DNA of 17,640 nucleotides from CAZEYI01 sp964422855. GTDB taxonomy: Bacteria; Patescibacteriota; Gracilibacteria; Absconditabacterales; Absconditicoccaceae. The DNA lies in assembly GCA_964422855.1 (NCBI GenBank), contig CAYRCS010000022.1, positions 1 to 17,640 of the forward strand, in the 5' to 3' direction. The stretch's first letter is position 1. Each line of letters starts with the position of its first letter. Below, piece after piece: positions 1 through 7,976 of this stretch. The notes beneath the pieces were generated by a model. That model did not search any database. It was not told where the DNA came from and saw only the letters and a program-made list of their open reading frames with translations. The position numbers and the translations under genes were made by a program.

Positions 1-95
1 TTGGTGTTGAATCCATTGACGTCACTGAGTGCTGGGAAGGCGTAATATGCTCTAAAAAGGAATCCTGATCCATCAAGTATGTAGAGTTTTTTCAT
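1..95 (-). CDS. polA: DNA polymerase I, N-terminal fragment (5'-3' exonuclease domain)
   Basis: Only the first 31 codons lie in the window; the gene runs off the left edge. The translated start, MKKLYILDGSGFLFRAYYAF, matches the beginning of the PolA 5'-nuclease domain: a first beta strand ending in a metal-binding Asp (LYILDG), then the (Y/F)RAY(Y/H)A segment. The Arg of FRAYYA is encoded by AGA. In bacteria this domain removes RNA primers and nicked flaps during replication and repair. The gene diverges from tsaE, with facing promoters in the 76-bp gap. The match is short but very characteristic. A stand-alone 5'-3' exonuclease with the same fold cannot be excluded, because the polymerase part is outside the window. 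Confidence 0.82.
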   Translation of the reverse strand, partial: MKKLYILDGSGFLFRAYYAFPALSDVNGFNT

Positions 96-113
96 ATTTG
101 GGTACAAAATAAT

Positions 114-141
114 TTGTAGTAGATATAGGATTCATTAGTAT
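114..141 (+). promoter_or_regulatory. Putative sigma70-type promoter of tsaE
   Basis: TTGTAG (114-119), a 16-nt spacer, then TAGTAT (136-141), 30 bp before the tsaE start. It lies almost on top of a facing polA promoter. Pattern match only. Confidence 0.35.
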
Positions 142-149
142 AAAAACAA
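122..149 (-). promoter_or_regulatory. Putative sigma70-type promoter of polA
   Basis: On the minus strand, TTGTTT (149-144), a 16-nt spacer and TATATC (127-122), giving a predicted 5' leader of about 20 nt before the polA ATG at 95. It overlaps the tsaE promoter, so the two genes probably compete for polymerase. Confidence 0.4.
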
Positions 150-171
150 CTGTTTTAGTAGTATCAGGCGT

Positions 172-567
172 ATGCAGCAGATAATCAATTCTCCCGAGGA
201 AATGTTTGACCTATGAAAAGAACTTGCAGCGACAAGCAAGATTCTCTTGTTGCATGGAGAATTGGGAGCTGGCAAGACGACACTAATCAAAGGCTTTGCT
301 GCTGGACTAGGCATCAATGCTGACGAGGTAACGAGTCCGACTTATACCTATATCCAAGAATACGATAAAAAACTCCTCCATATCGATATGTACAATATCA
401 AAACATACGATGAATTGTTGCACAAATGAATCTTGGATTTGATAGATCAATACCAACTCATTGTCATCGAATGGCCTAAGTTTGTTGAGCAATTAGACTT
501 GGAAGATCCGACTACTATTTTCATCACAAAAAAAGACAGCTCCACGAGGGAACTGTCTATCGTATAA
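172..567 (+). CDS. tsaE: tRNA N6-threonylcarbamoyladenosine (t6A) biosynthesis ATPase TsaE
   Basis: 131 aa, near the lower end for this family. TsaE is the P-loop ATPase that drives the TsaB-TsaD complex in making t6A at position 37 of ANN-decoding tRNAs. Visible features: Walker A GELGAGKTT (about residues 29-37); the SPTYTYIQEY strand matching SPTF(T/S)L(V/I)xEY; HIDMY with the expected Asp; and IEWPK, the usual EW(P/A) motif, with TGG for Trp. Two TGA codons are read through: 214-216 gives Gly15 in the LGKELA helix, where most homologues have Gly, and 427-429 gives Gly86. An in-frame TAG upstream (157-159) makes ATG 172 the first possible ATG. It stops at TAA, 9 bp from the end of the convergent surface-protein gene, and its 3' end contains that gene's terminator. 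Confidence 0.93.
528..557 (-). terminator. Rho-independent terminator of the surface-protein gene, embedded in tsaE
   Basis: On the minus strand GACAGTTCC / GGAGCTGTC pair (one U-G) around a 5-nt loop, followed directly by seven T (534-528). It begins 19 nt after the TAG of the 577-3534 gene. The stem and T tract lie inside the last codons of tsaE. On the plus strand one pair is lost and there is no T tract, so it should act in one direction only. Confidence 0.82.
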
Positions 568-576
568 GAAACCGAT

Positions 577-3534
577 CTATTTCAACATGTCTTCCATAAT
601 TCTTTCGAACTGATTGATATAGTAGGCTGATAGATTTTGCTTACAATCACCCTTGTCGTCTTTCAAGAGCTTGAGAATTACAAAGAAGTTGTTTACCTTA
701 GTCTCTGTCTCGTCAAGTTCTGATGCTGAGAGGTTGCTTGTTTTCAATTTATTGACCAGCATCAATGAGAATGCTTGGACAATCGTCTTAGTACTACTCT
801 TCTCCATCTCTGGTATCTTGAGATTGATGCTCTTGGTACCCTTGAGTTCGATGCTTGTAGATTTGAATTTTAAGTCAGATTTACATGATTCAAATTTCTT
901 GATCTCTTCCTTGAGTATCTGTGAGAACAACTTAGCTTCGACTTGTGAAGAGAGTTGCAACACATTGTTATTTTGCGTAGCAATCGTTACTGAGGCTGCA
1001 CCAGAAGCGTTGACGGCTACAGTACCAGACATGAAGTTGGTATTTTGTAGAGCGTCATTGATCTTGATACTAAACATGTATGTCTTGCCTGTAGCAAGTG
1101 CTGTGGTTGTGTAGTTGTGACTTGTCGCATATGCGTTGGTTGTAACTGGTACGACTACACCTGTACTACCTGAGAGGCTAAATTGGAAGTTGTATACTGA
1201 GTTCTTGCTTGTATTCCATGAGAATTTGACACCTGATGCTGCAGTACCTGTCACTGCAAAGGCTTGGAAGTTTGGATCGATAGTATCTATGGTATAGATA
1301 TTTGTACCTGTTATTGATCCTGTATTGCCAGCTGCGTCAGTAAAGTTAACTGTATATGCAATCGGTCCAGCCATATTGGTTGCACCAAATCCACCAGTAA
1401 ATGAATATCCTGTACTTGATCCACCAGTCCATGATTTGACCAATGTGTTGTTGACCAATAGTTGGATATTGCTGAGCAATTCAGATCATACAAATGATAG
1501 GGTAAATGTACCACCTGACCCTACTACTCCAGAGCCATTGGCTCCGCTTACAAGAAGCGCAAGTCATGTAAGTGATGGTGTTGTATTATCTATGGTAAAT
1601 GGACGCGCACCTGAGAGTAGATCTACTCCGCTTGCACTGAGGATACGTAGTTGGTATCCAGTCCATAGACCTGTATATGCTCCAGTATAGGAGCCTGTAT
1701 ATATAGTGTATGGAGTATCTACTGTATATGCTCCAGTCAATTGCTGGCCACTTGTGCCTGTATAACTATATACCGTACCACTTGCGTGCGTACCAAATAT
1801 GCTATACAATCCTGTATATGCCAATCCTGTAGATCTAAATATTAGTCCTGTACCATCAAGTTCTCCTGTACCGAGAGTGATCCATTGACCGTTATGATCT
1901 CGGAGTTGTACAGTTACTATCTGATCTGGGTTACAATGATTGTTGGCAGCAGCCCAGTTGATAGAGAACAATCCACCAATAACTACTGGTGTCGTCAAAC
2001 TATATACTCCACCTAGAGCGCCGGTCATTACGAGGTCGCCTGCGTCACAAACTACTCCGGTATTTACTGTACCTGTGCTAGGAGGAGGTGTTGTTGTGCC
2101 TGTGGTAAACATACCTGTAGTAGCAGTAGCAGTTACTGATCCTGTATTACCAGCATATGTTTGAACATTGAATACAAATGTCCCTGGACTTGTAAAGATA
2201 TGTGTTAAGGAATTTCCATTATATATCGTATATACTCATGTCATATTAAATCCTGTTGCTGTTGCAAGAACTGTCGTACCACTTGTAGTATATACTACTG
2301 ATCCTGTGATACCAGTAAGTACTACTGGAGGAAGTGTTACTGTCCCTGATGAACAGTTAGCAAACATACCTGTAGTTGCGGTAGCAGTTACTGATCCTGT
2401 ATTACCGGCTGTAGTCTGCAAAGCGAAGGTAAATGATCCAGGACTCGTAAATGTATATGACAATGAATTATCACTATCATTGTTATTATTAGCAAATACT
2501 CCTGCCATATTAAATCCTGTGGCTATAGCCGATATTTGGTTGCCTGTACATATACTATATTCAACTATTCCTGTAATACTAACTCCTGAATCGATAAGCG
2601 TTTCGTTCATTGTGTATATTTGTGAATTACTACAGGGAGAACCTGTATTTGGGTCAATTATTGTAAATCTAAAGCGCTGAGGAGGACTAGTTGTAAGTTG
2701 CCATGAGAAAGACTCACTTGACATAGGTACATTACCTATATTAGTAAATGTTTGTGGCATTTGGTTCCCCACTAAATCTATGGTAAGATTATATCCTGTT
2801 GCTAAAGAATTAGTTCGTACTATTGTTATATTATTATTAATTCTAGTGTGTGTTATATTTGATAGTTGTAGTGCATTTCAGTTACATACTGGGTTTTCTC
2901 AACAATCACCATCAGTGCCACTTGCTGAGTAGTCTCAATTTGGACATATATCTTGCGGAACTCCAATACTTGATATAGTTTCTGTTGCTGATCACGTATT
3001 ACCTGCTTCATCCATAAATTCAAATGTGAAAGTACCATTTGTTGTGAAAGTGTATTGGTCTAAACCACCATTGTTTGTAATAGTTACATCTTCTGAAGGT
3101 TCTAATGTTGCTATCATCGGATCGTTTGGGTCATTCGGATCTGTTTGTATACTAATCCAGGCTGTAGGAGCATCTTTGTCTATCCAGTCTACATTTGCTG
3201 TAATAGCTCATGTAACACCATCTTCGCTATATTCAAATACATGTGTACCGTTGGCTGTGAAAGTGAAAGTATCGGATTCGGCAAAGATCACGCCACTGGC
3301 GCTGTTGTGTACCACCGTAGCAACGACATCAGTATTTACATCCACCAGATTGTCTGGACTATACTGTACCGTGATAGTACCACCCGATGGAAGCAAGTCT
3401 GCTCTCGTTGAGAAGTATGGATAAAACATCATCACCATTGATGACATAATCATAACAAGTGCTCGTTTGTGACCGTGTTCTTGGATGTGTGCATGAAAAC
3501 GGGAAACGTGCTTAGCAATGTGCTTGTGTAACAT
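577..3534 (-). CDS. Large secreted repetitive surface protein (Ig-like/adhesin type)
   Basis: 985 aa when TGA is read as Gly; under the standard code it breaks into five or more pieces, all in one frame. There are eight in-frame TGA codons, for example at 3208-3210, 2236-2238 and 1564-1566. A basic N-terminus followed by a hydrophobic stretch (WALVMIMSSMVMMF) looks like a signal peptide; its Trp is CGA. The body is rich in Thr, Ser, Gly, Val and Asn, with beta-sandwich character. The motif AGNTGS, typical of bacterial Ig-like repeats, occurs four times, and TATGFNM occurs twice. A Pro/Thr linker follows (TTTPPPSTGT). The last 130 or so residues change character to a Lys/Glu-rich helical domain with two Cys. 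It has its own consensus promoter and a terminator. Likely cell-surface or filament adhesin; the exact family is not recognised. Confidence 0.85.
2107..2408. repeat. Direct repeat inside the surface-protein gene
   Basis: 2107-2153 and 2362-2408 (about 47 bp) are nearly identical at the DNA level and encode AGNTGSVTATATTGMF in both copies. Weaker similarity continues for about 60 bp beyond each copy (TSPG(S/T)F(T/V)F). This marks a duplicated Ig-like module of about 85 residues. Confidence 0.75.
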
Positions 3535-3566
3535 GGGAATAGCAAACAGGATAAATTTCTATCTCA

Positions 3567-3595
3567 AGTATACTCCCCAAGCTCCTTTTTGTCAA
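3567..3595 (-). promoter_or_regulatory. Consensus sigma70-type promoter of the surface-protein gene
   Basis: On the minus strand a perfect TTGACA (3595-3590), a 17-nt spacer and TATACT (3572-3567). The predicted start lies about 7 nt further, leaving a 5' leader of roughly 25 nt. It follows directly after the terminator of the upstream SLH gene, so the surface gene is a separate and probably strongly expressed unit. Confidence 0.75.
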
Positions 3596-3607
3596 AAAAA
3601 CACATAC

Positions 3608-3638
3608 AAAAAATAGGCAGGTACCCACACCCGCCTAT
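3608..3638 (-). terminator. Rho-independent terminator of the SLH-protein gene
   Basis: On the minus strand ATAGGCGGG pairs with CCTGCCTAT (nine pairs, one G-U) around an 8-nt loop, followed by six T. It lies 22 nt after the TAA of the 3661-4944 gene. Confidence 0.85.
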
Positions 3639-3660
3639 CTATGAAGAAATTTTGCTTGTT

Positions 3661-4944
3661 TTATAGCTTAGAGACTACGAGTTTGGTCAAAGGAACTCGC
3701 ACTGTTTGTGTGAGGGTCTTCTTATCTGTAGTGTCTGAGCTATCATCCTGAGGGTCTAAATCAAATACTTCTACAAGTAATGCTGCCAATTCTCCTCTCG
3801 TCATCTGGTCGTCTTGGCTAGCTGTATCTATGATGAGTTTCACATTGGCTACGTTTTTGAGGGTCTGGTAGATCTCGTCTTTGGTGATAAATGCATCGGG
3901 ATCGATACTGTTTTCTCCCTTGGTGTTGATGATGATATAATCCAATACGCCGTTCTTTTGTGCTCGGGCATAGATAGACTGGATAGCATCTACAGCTGGG
4001 ATATCTGCTATATCTGATGTACCAAAGAGGATATCTTTACCTTCTGCTGTGGCAAATGCCTTGGTCACCATCATGACGAAGTCATGGCGACGTACGTAGT
4101 TTTGTGGATAGAATTTGCTATCGTTTTCGACGATGTCGAAACTTGCCAATGTATTGATAGCTGCTTGTGCTGGATCCTTGGATATGTCTGTAAAATAATC
4201 TCCTTGTGTCTGTTCTTCTGCACTTATATCGAGCAATGTAACAATCATATGCGCCATCTGTTCCTTGGTCACTGTCGTACCATCTGCTGGGAAGACCAAC
4301 TCTGATGCTACGATGTCGCTGTGTTGTGTAATGAAGTTTTTGAGGATGATCTGTGTATCATCCGACGATAATATCTGATCTTTTTGCGCTGTTTCTAAAC
4401 CAAGTAATCGCTTGTTTGACGATGCCGTATCTCGCAATGTCTTAGCATCGACGAGGTTTGGATTGCCTGCTGTCTTCTGGATATATGCTCTAGCCAACAC
4501 GTGGATGAAATCACCGAGACGGACGTGGTTTTGTGGATGGAATTTGTTTTCGTATCCTTTGACGATATGTGTAGCAGCAAGTGCATTGATGTCGTTGACG
4601 TATTTGCTACTAGAGATATCATTGAAAAATTGTTTTTGTCTTCTGCTGTGGACGAGATTTGCCTGTCTGGCTTCTGACTCCTCTTTGATAGGATGTTCGT
4701 TGAGATCTCCGCCTCAGAGTAAAATATTCCAGAACTTCTGGATTTTCTCTTTGAGTGATAGAGATGCTGTTGGTGTGACGCTAGGGCTACTCACGAAATT
4801 TGCAACATTTGCAGCGATGGTCATGTCATTGCTCCAGGCAAAGGTGCTGGAAGCCATGCTCATCGTTACGATAGATACGACCGCCAAACCCACTTTGGCG
4901 TTCATACATGTCTGGGTGATTGTGTTTTGTTTTTTGTTGATCAT
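3661..4944 (-). CDS. Secreted protein with S-layer homology (SLH) domains
   Basis: 427 aa. The N-terminus has a signal peptide: basic start, hydrophobic core (VGLAVVSIVTMSMASS) and a likely cut after STFA. SLH-like units follow: NALAATHIVKGYENKFHPQNHVRLGDFIHVL..., then NTLASFDIVENDSKFYPQNYVRRHDFVMMV..., then a third, YAWAQKNGVLDYI...ITKDEIYQTL. A related MTRGELAALLVEVF segment is near the end. SLH domains usually anchor proteins to cell-wall polymers. One TGA (4714-4716) is read as Gly. In the third unit the Trp of (V/Y)AWA is CGA (3966-3964), matching the common AVaWAvenGi pattern; three more CGA codons occur elsewhere, and two Trp are TGG. It sits downstream of the small split gene, possibly in one transcript, and upstream of the surface protein. 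Confidence 0.85.
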
Positions 4945-4959
4945 GGTTTTGTAGGGGTT

Positions 4960-4984
4960 AAAGATAGGCTCTACTTCTATCTTT
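4960..4984 (-). other. Intergenic hairpin upstream of the SLH gene
   Basis: AAAGATAG and CTATCTTT pair perfectly (8 bp) around a 9-nt loop in the 47-bp gap between the small-gene TAA and the SLH-gene ATG. Only three T follow it on the minus strand, so it is a weak attenuator or a processing site rather than a clear terminator. Confidence 0.4.
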
Positions 4985-4991
4985 GTATGTG

Positions 4992-5186
4992 TTATGGTGT
5001 GTTGTCTTTAGCTTCGTCTTTCTTTCCAAATATTTTCTTATGGAGTTTGTCTCATGCTTCTTGGATATATCCCAATCCAAATACTGCCATGAGCTGGGCT
5101 TTTTCTTTAAAGGTGAGCAGTCATACTTGTGCCTCTGATTTTTCTTTTGGCTTATTAATGTGTTCGGCTATGAGGTCTAATACCAT
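4992..5186 (-). CDS. Small helical protein of unknown function (downstream half of a TAG-split frame)
   Basis: 64 aa from ATG 5186 to TAA 4992, with two TGA=Gly codons (QVGLLT and EAGDKL). The sequence is Lys-rich and helical (LLTFKEKAQLMAVFGLGYIQEAGDKLHKKIFGKK), with no recognised family. It is exactly in frame with the 44-aa reading frame upstream, separated from it only by one TAG (5228-5226) and 13 sense codons that look coding (PQIYFTLSNKNN). It may therefore be the second half of one 121-residue gene. It precedes the SLH gene by 47 bp on the same strand. Confidence 0.6.
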
Positions 5187-5225
5187 ATTGTTTTTGTTTG
5201 AGAGGGTAAAATATATTTGTGGTTT

Positions 5226-5360
5226 CTAATTCTTCTTGGGATGTGATAGTTTGCTTTTGAGTTCTTTGGCAGCGTTCAGTAATGATACAATACCCAATCC
5301 GATCTTATCGCTTGATTTGTTCTTGGAGACGGGTTTTTTGCTTGTGTGGTTGCTAGCCAT
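5226..5360 (-). CDS. Small basic protein of unknown function (upstream half of a TAG-split frame)
   Basis: 44 aa from ATG 5360 to TAG 5226-5228: a Lys/Ser-rich start (ASNHTSKKPVSKNKSSDK), then a short amphipathic helix (GLGIVSLLNAAKELKSKL). A good promoter lies 31 bp upstream. The TAG is followed in the same frame by open, coding-like sequence leading into the 64-aa frame at 5186. It could be a genuine tiny gene, or the N-terminal half of a gene interrupted by a nonsense change or a sequencing error. No family recognised. Confidence 0.55.
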   Translation of the reverse strand: MASNHTSKKPVSKNKSSDKIGLGIVSLLNAAKELKSKLSHPKKN

Positions 5361-5390
5361 ATATCGCAATCTGGAGTAAAAACACACCCT

Positions 5391-5418
5391 CTTATACTGA
5401 TTTTATTAAAAAAGTCAA
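5391..5418 (-). promoter_or_regulatory. Sigma70-type promoter of the small gene(s) and perhaps the SLH gene
   Basis: On the minus strand TTGACT (5418-5413), a 16-nt spacer and TATAAG (5396-5391), giving a leader of about 24 nt before ATG 5360. The next good terminator in this direction is at 3608-3638, after the SLH gene. Confidence 0.6.
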
Positions 5419-5507
5419 TGCTTTGGTGTTTTTGGGAGGTGGGTATATCTGCGTAATGATAGGTATGAACTAATGTAATCAATACTTGTACTTTTTTGAG
5501 ATAATAG

Positions 5508-5534
5508 AAAAATCCATCCTGCGGGATGGATTTT
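5508..5534 (-). terminator. Bidirectional-looking terminator after the 68-aa gene
   Basis: AAAATCCATCC and GGATGGATTTT pair perfectly (11 bp) around a TGCG loop, with five T on the minus strand and four on the plus strand. It starts about 30 nt after the TAA at 5565, ending the aquaporin/68-aa transcript. No plus-strand gene needs it. Confidence 0.85.
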
Positions 5535-5564
5535 GGGATGAAAGAGAATTTTATATTTTTCTAT

Positions 5565-5771
5565 TTAATCATAATCTCTATTTCCATAATCACCGTTGCC
5601 ATAATCATACTGACCATAGCCATTTGTATTGTTTTGGGGTCAGTTTGTTGCATCAGATGCCATAAGGGCATTTATCAAAGATAGTGCATTTTCTCCTATA
5701 TGTACTATCATATGTTGTGTATGTGTTGTCTGCTCAGGGGTTTTATTTGATATGTCCAGCATAGTAGTCAT
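5565..5771 (-). CDS. Small Gly/Tyr/Asn-rich protein, unknown function
   Basis: 68 aa; one TGA (TN[G]PQNN) is read as Gly, so it is invisible under the standard code. The first half is ordinary amphipathic sequence (MIVHIGENALSLINALMAS). The second half is a low-complexity Asn/Gly/Tyr/Asp tail with YGQYDYGNGDYGNRDYD. It starts 18 bp after the aquaporin stop on the same strand and is followed by a strong terminator, so it is the last gene of that transcript. ATG 5771 is used; a second ATG three codons in is possible. Such GY-rich tails can be disordered or promote self-assembly, but that is inference. Not recognised. Confidence 0.68.
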
Positions 5772-5789
5772 ATGGTATAATTATAAAGA

Positions 5790-6407
5790 CTATTTACTCG
5801 CTTCGAAGTGATTGTATACTATCCCTGCGAGGGCTCCTCCCAAGAATATAGATCATAAGTATAGTGGCAGATACATATAGGTGTCTCCTCCAGCAAGCGT
5901 ATCCACAAGTATAGGACCAAACGCTACTGCTGGGTTGAATACTCCTCCAGTCAAACCTCCGACACTCATAATACCGACAAATACTGTCAAACCAATTGCT
6001 GCTCCGAAGTATCCGTTGCCTGCGACTTTCTTGGATACTGCTGTGTGAAATACGACCGACGCCAAGAGGAAGGTAAACAATGTTTCTCCTAGGCCGATCT
6101 GCAACCAGCTTGCGCCTTGTGCAGGAGATACTGCCATCGTCGAGCCCATCATATATCGAAACAATAATGATGCAACTACTGCGCCGATTGCTTGTGCTGC
6201 CATGTATTTGAGTGCTTCGGCTTGTTCGATCTTACCGTTGACTCGGAGAGCGAGTGTAACTGCTGGGTTGATGTGTCCACCTGAAATAGCTGCTGTAGCG
6301 TACACGACGATGGCCAATACTACTCCGATCGTAAATGCGTCGCCACTCATACCAGCGACCAAGACGAGGAAAAATGTACCGATAGCTTCTGCGAGATATT
6401 TTTTCAT
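5790..6407 (-). CDS. Aquaporin / major intrinsic protein (MIP) family channel
   Basis: 205 aa, a little short for the family. MIP proteins are six-helix tetrameric pores for water or small solutes. Both NPA half-helices are visible: GGHINPAVTLA (NPA about 47-49) and GGVFNPAVAFGP (NPA about 158-160). The N-terminal helix LAEAIGTFFLVLVAG is typical. The residue after the second NPA is Val161, where nearly all aquaporins have the selectivity-filter Arg. Two CGA codons (6245-6243 and 6158-6156) give Trp55 in TLALWVNGKI and Trp84 in LLFWYM, both membrane-friendly. One TGA (5855-5853) extends the protein past LPLYL to GSIFLGGALAG, completing the sixth helix. The real stop is TAG at 5790. It diverges from the M16 peptidase. 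Confidence 0.92.
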
Positions 6408-6437
6408 GTATCATAGATAAATGATAAAACTACTGCC

Positions 6438-6465
6438 CTCTTATCCCATTGTGAGAGAATTGCAA
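6438..6465 (-). promoter_or_regulatory. Weak candidate promoter of the aquaporin gene
   Basis: On the minus strand TTGCAA (6465-6460), a 16-nt spacer and TAAGAG (6443-6438). The -10 match is poor. No better pair is seen in the 125-bp gap shared with the peptidase gene. Confidence 0.25.
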
Positions 6466-6532
6466 GCAATTTCCTTGTATTTGGACGGTAAAGTACTAGA
6501 CATGGAGCTGTTTTTATGATTAAAGTGAGGAC

Positions 6533-7756
6533 ATGAAATATAGTATCAAATCTATTGCGGGATTGACGTGTATATTTGCGCCGATGGAAGATAGTCATGC
6601 GACTATTATCGAGATCATGGTCCGCGCTGGAAGCAATTATGAGACCAGAGAGATCAATGGTATCAGTCATTTCTTGGAACATATGTTTTTCAAATGAGGA
6701 GCAAGTTATACTACTCCTAAGTCAGTAGCAGAAGCTGTTGATGCGTTTGGTGGGGAATTCAATGCCTATACAGGTAATGAATACGCTGGCTATTATGTGA
6801 AATCTTCTCCAGAACATATCTACAAAGCAATCGATGTCCTCAGTGATATGATGTGCCATCCTCTCTTCCCAAAAGATGAAATGGAAAGAGAAAAGGGTGT
6901 CGTCATCCAGGAATTGAAGATGTACGAGGACAATCCTCAAGCCATGGTTTCTGAAAAATGGCAAAATTACTATCTCGGAGACAATAGCTTCGGATGGCCA
7001 ATTATCGGTACAGAAAGTAATATCTTGTCGTTTAGCCAAGATGCGTTGTTTGCGCACAAAGCGAATCTCTATACCAAAGATAATCTCATCATCGTCGTAG
7101 CCGGCAAGATAGAAGATCAAGGTAGCATCGAAGAAGCGATCGCCGATCACTTTGCAAATTTGCCAGAGAAGATGAAAGGGACTCTTCCGACTTTTGAGCA
7201 TACTTTGCCAAAGGAACACAGGGCACATTATACTAAGGGCACAGAACAAAATCATCTTATCATCTCTGCGCCTGGATTTAATGGAACACACGAAGATCGT
7301 TATGCAGCAAGCCTAGCTATGAATATCTTGGGTGGACCTATGTCAGCTAGATTGTTTCAAAATATCAGAGAAAAATTGGGATTGTGTTACTACATCGGTG
7401 GGACACATATGAGTAGTCCAGCGTATGGGACATTCTTTATGAGAGCTGGTATCGATAAAGAAAGATTTCCATTTGGTGTCGAAAAAATCTATGAAGAAAT
7501 CGCTCGTTTTGCAACTGGAGATATAAGTGAACAAGAATTTGCTACTGCACAGGGCAATATCGCTGGACGTATGCAGATAGGACTCGAGACTTGTAATGAT
7601 GTGTCTGACTTCTTGGGGATGCAGTACCTCATGTATGGAGAAATATCAAGCGTCGAAGAAAAACTCGAAAAATATAAGGCAGTAACACTCGATGCGGTCA
7701 AACATGTCGCGAAGAAATTATCAGCAGATAATTTGTATATGTATCATATAGAGTAA
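6533..7756 (+). CDS. M16-family zinc metallopeptidase (pitrilysin/processing-peptidase type)
   Basis: 407 aa, the usual size for a single bacterial M16B subunit. M16 enzymes are clamshell zinc peptidases that degrade or process short peptides. The inverted zinc motif HFLEH is at residues 46-50 (His46, catalytic Glu49, His50), followed by MFFKGG. The glycine of the conserved FKG is the only TGA in the gene. The third ligand is Glu127 in VIQELKMYEDNP, 77 residues after His50 as expected. The C-terminal half has the R/Y substrate region (RLFQNIREKLGLCYYIG). The conserved Arg in VRAGS is CGC. An in-frame TAA at 6521-6523 fixes the start at ATG 6533. Together with the next gene (1-nt gap) it forms an operon. 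Cytoplasmic; no signal peptide seen. Confidence 0.95.
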
Positions 7757-7757
7757 T

Positions 7758-7970
7758 ATGAAAAAAATATATTTGGTACCTATCGTTCCTTTTGTATTGG
7801 GGCTTTCTTGTTTCGTAGCGTTTGCTATTATCTGATCTCATGTTGCGCCAGATGGTACATTGATAGAACCTTTTGCACTCGTACCAATCGGCTATCTACT
7901 CTTGGCTATAGGAATTTTGTGTAGTATAATTTTGACTATATGGTCATTACTTCATAGAAAGACTAAGTAA
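7758..7970 (+). CDS. Small membrane protein, DUF3955-like
   Basis: 70 aa with two hydrophobic segments (about 5-25 and 40-62) around a loop carrying GSHVAPDGTLIEPFALVPIGY. This loop pattern, G-S-x-V-x-x-DG-x-L-x-EPF-x-L-(I/V)-P-(I/L)-G, is what I recall for DUF3955, a family of tiny two-helix proteins of unknown function. The first loop Gly is a TGA. It begins 1 nt after the peptidase stop, so the two are almost certainly cotranscribed; a role in peptide processing at the membrane is only a guess. It ends 6 bp from the convergent 568-aa gene with no obvious terminator between. Confidence 0.75.
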
Positions 7971-7976
7971 CGGCGT

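Noticed and set aside
653..1114. 153-aa plus-strand reading frame
   Set aside because: Antisense shadow of the surface-protein gene; no family features, and the opposite frame is clearly coding.
577..3534. Row of frameshifted or nonsense-broken surface-protein pseudogenes
   Set aside because: All breaks are TGA in a single frame; with TGA=Gly the gene is intact from signal peptide to TAG.
5276..5482. 68-aa minus-strand reading frame
   Set aside because: Overlaps the promoter and the 44-aa gene in another frame and has no coding character.
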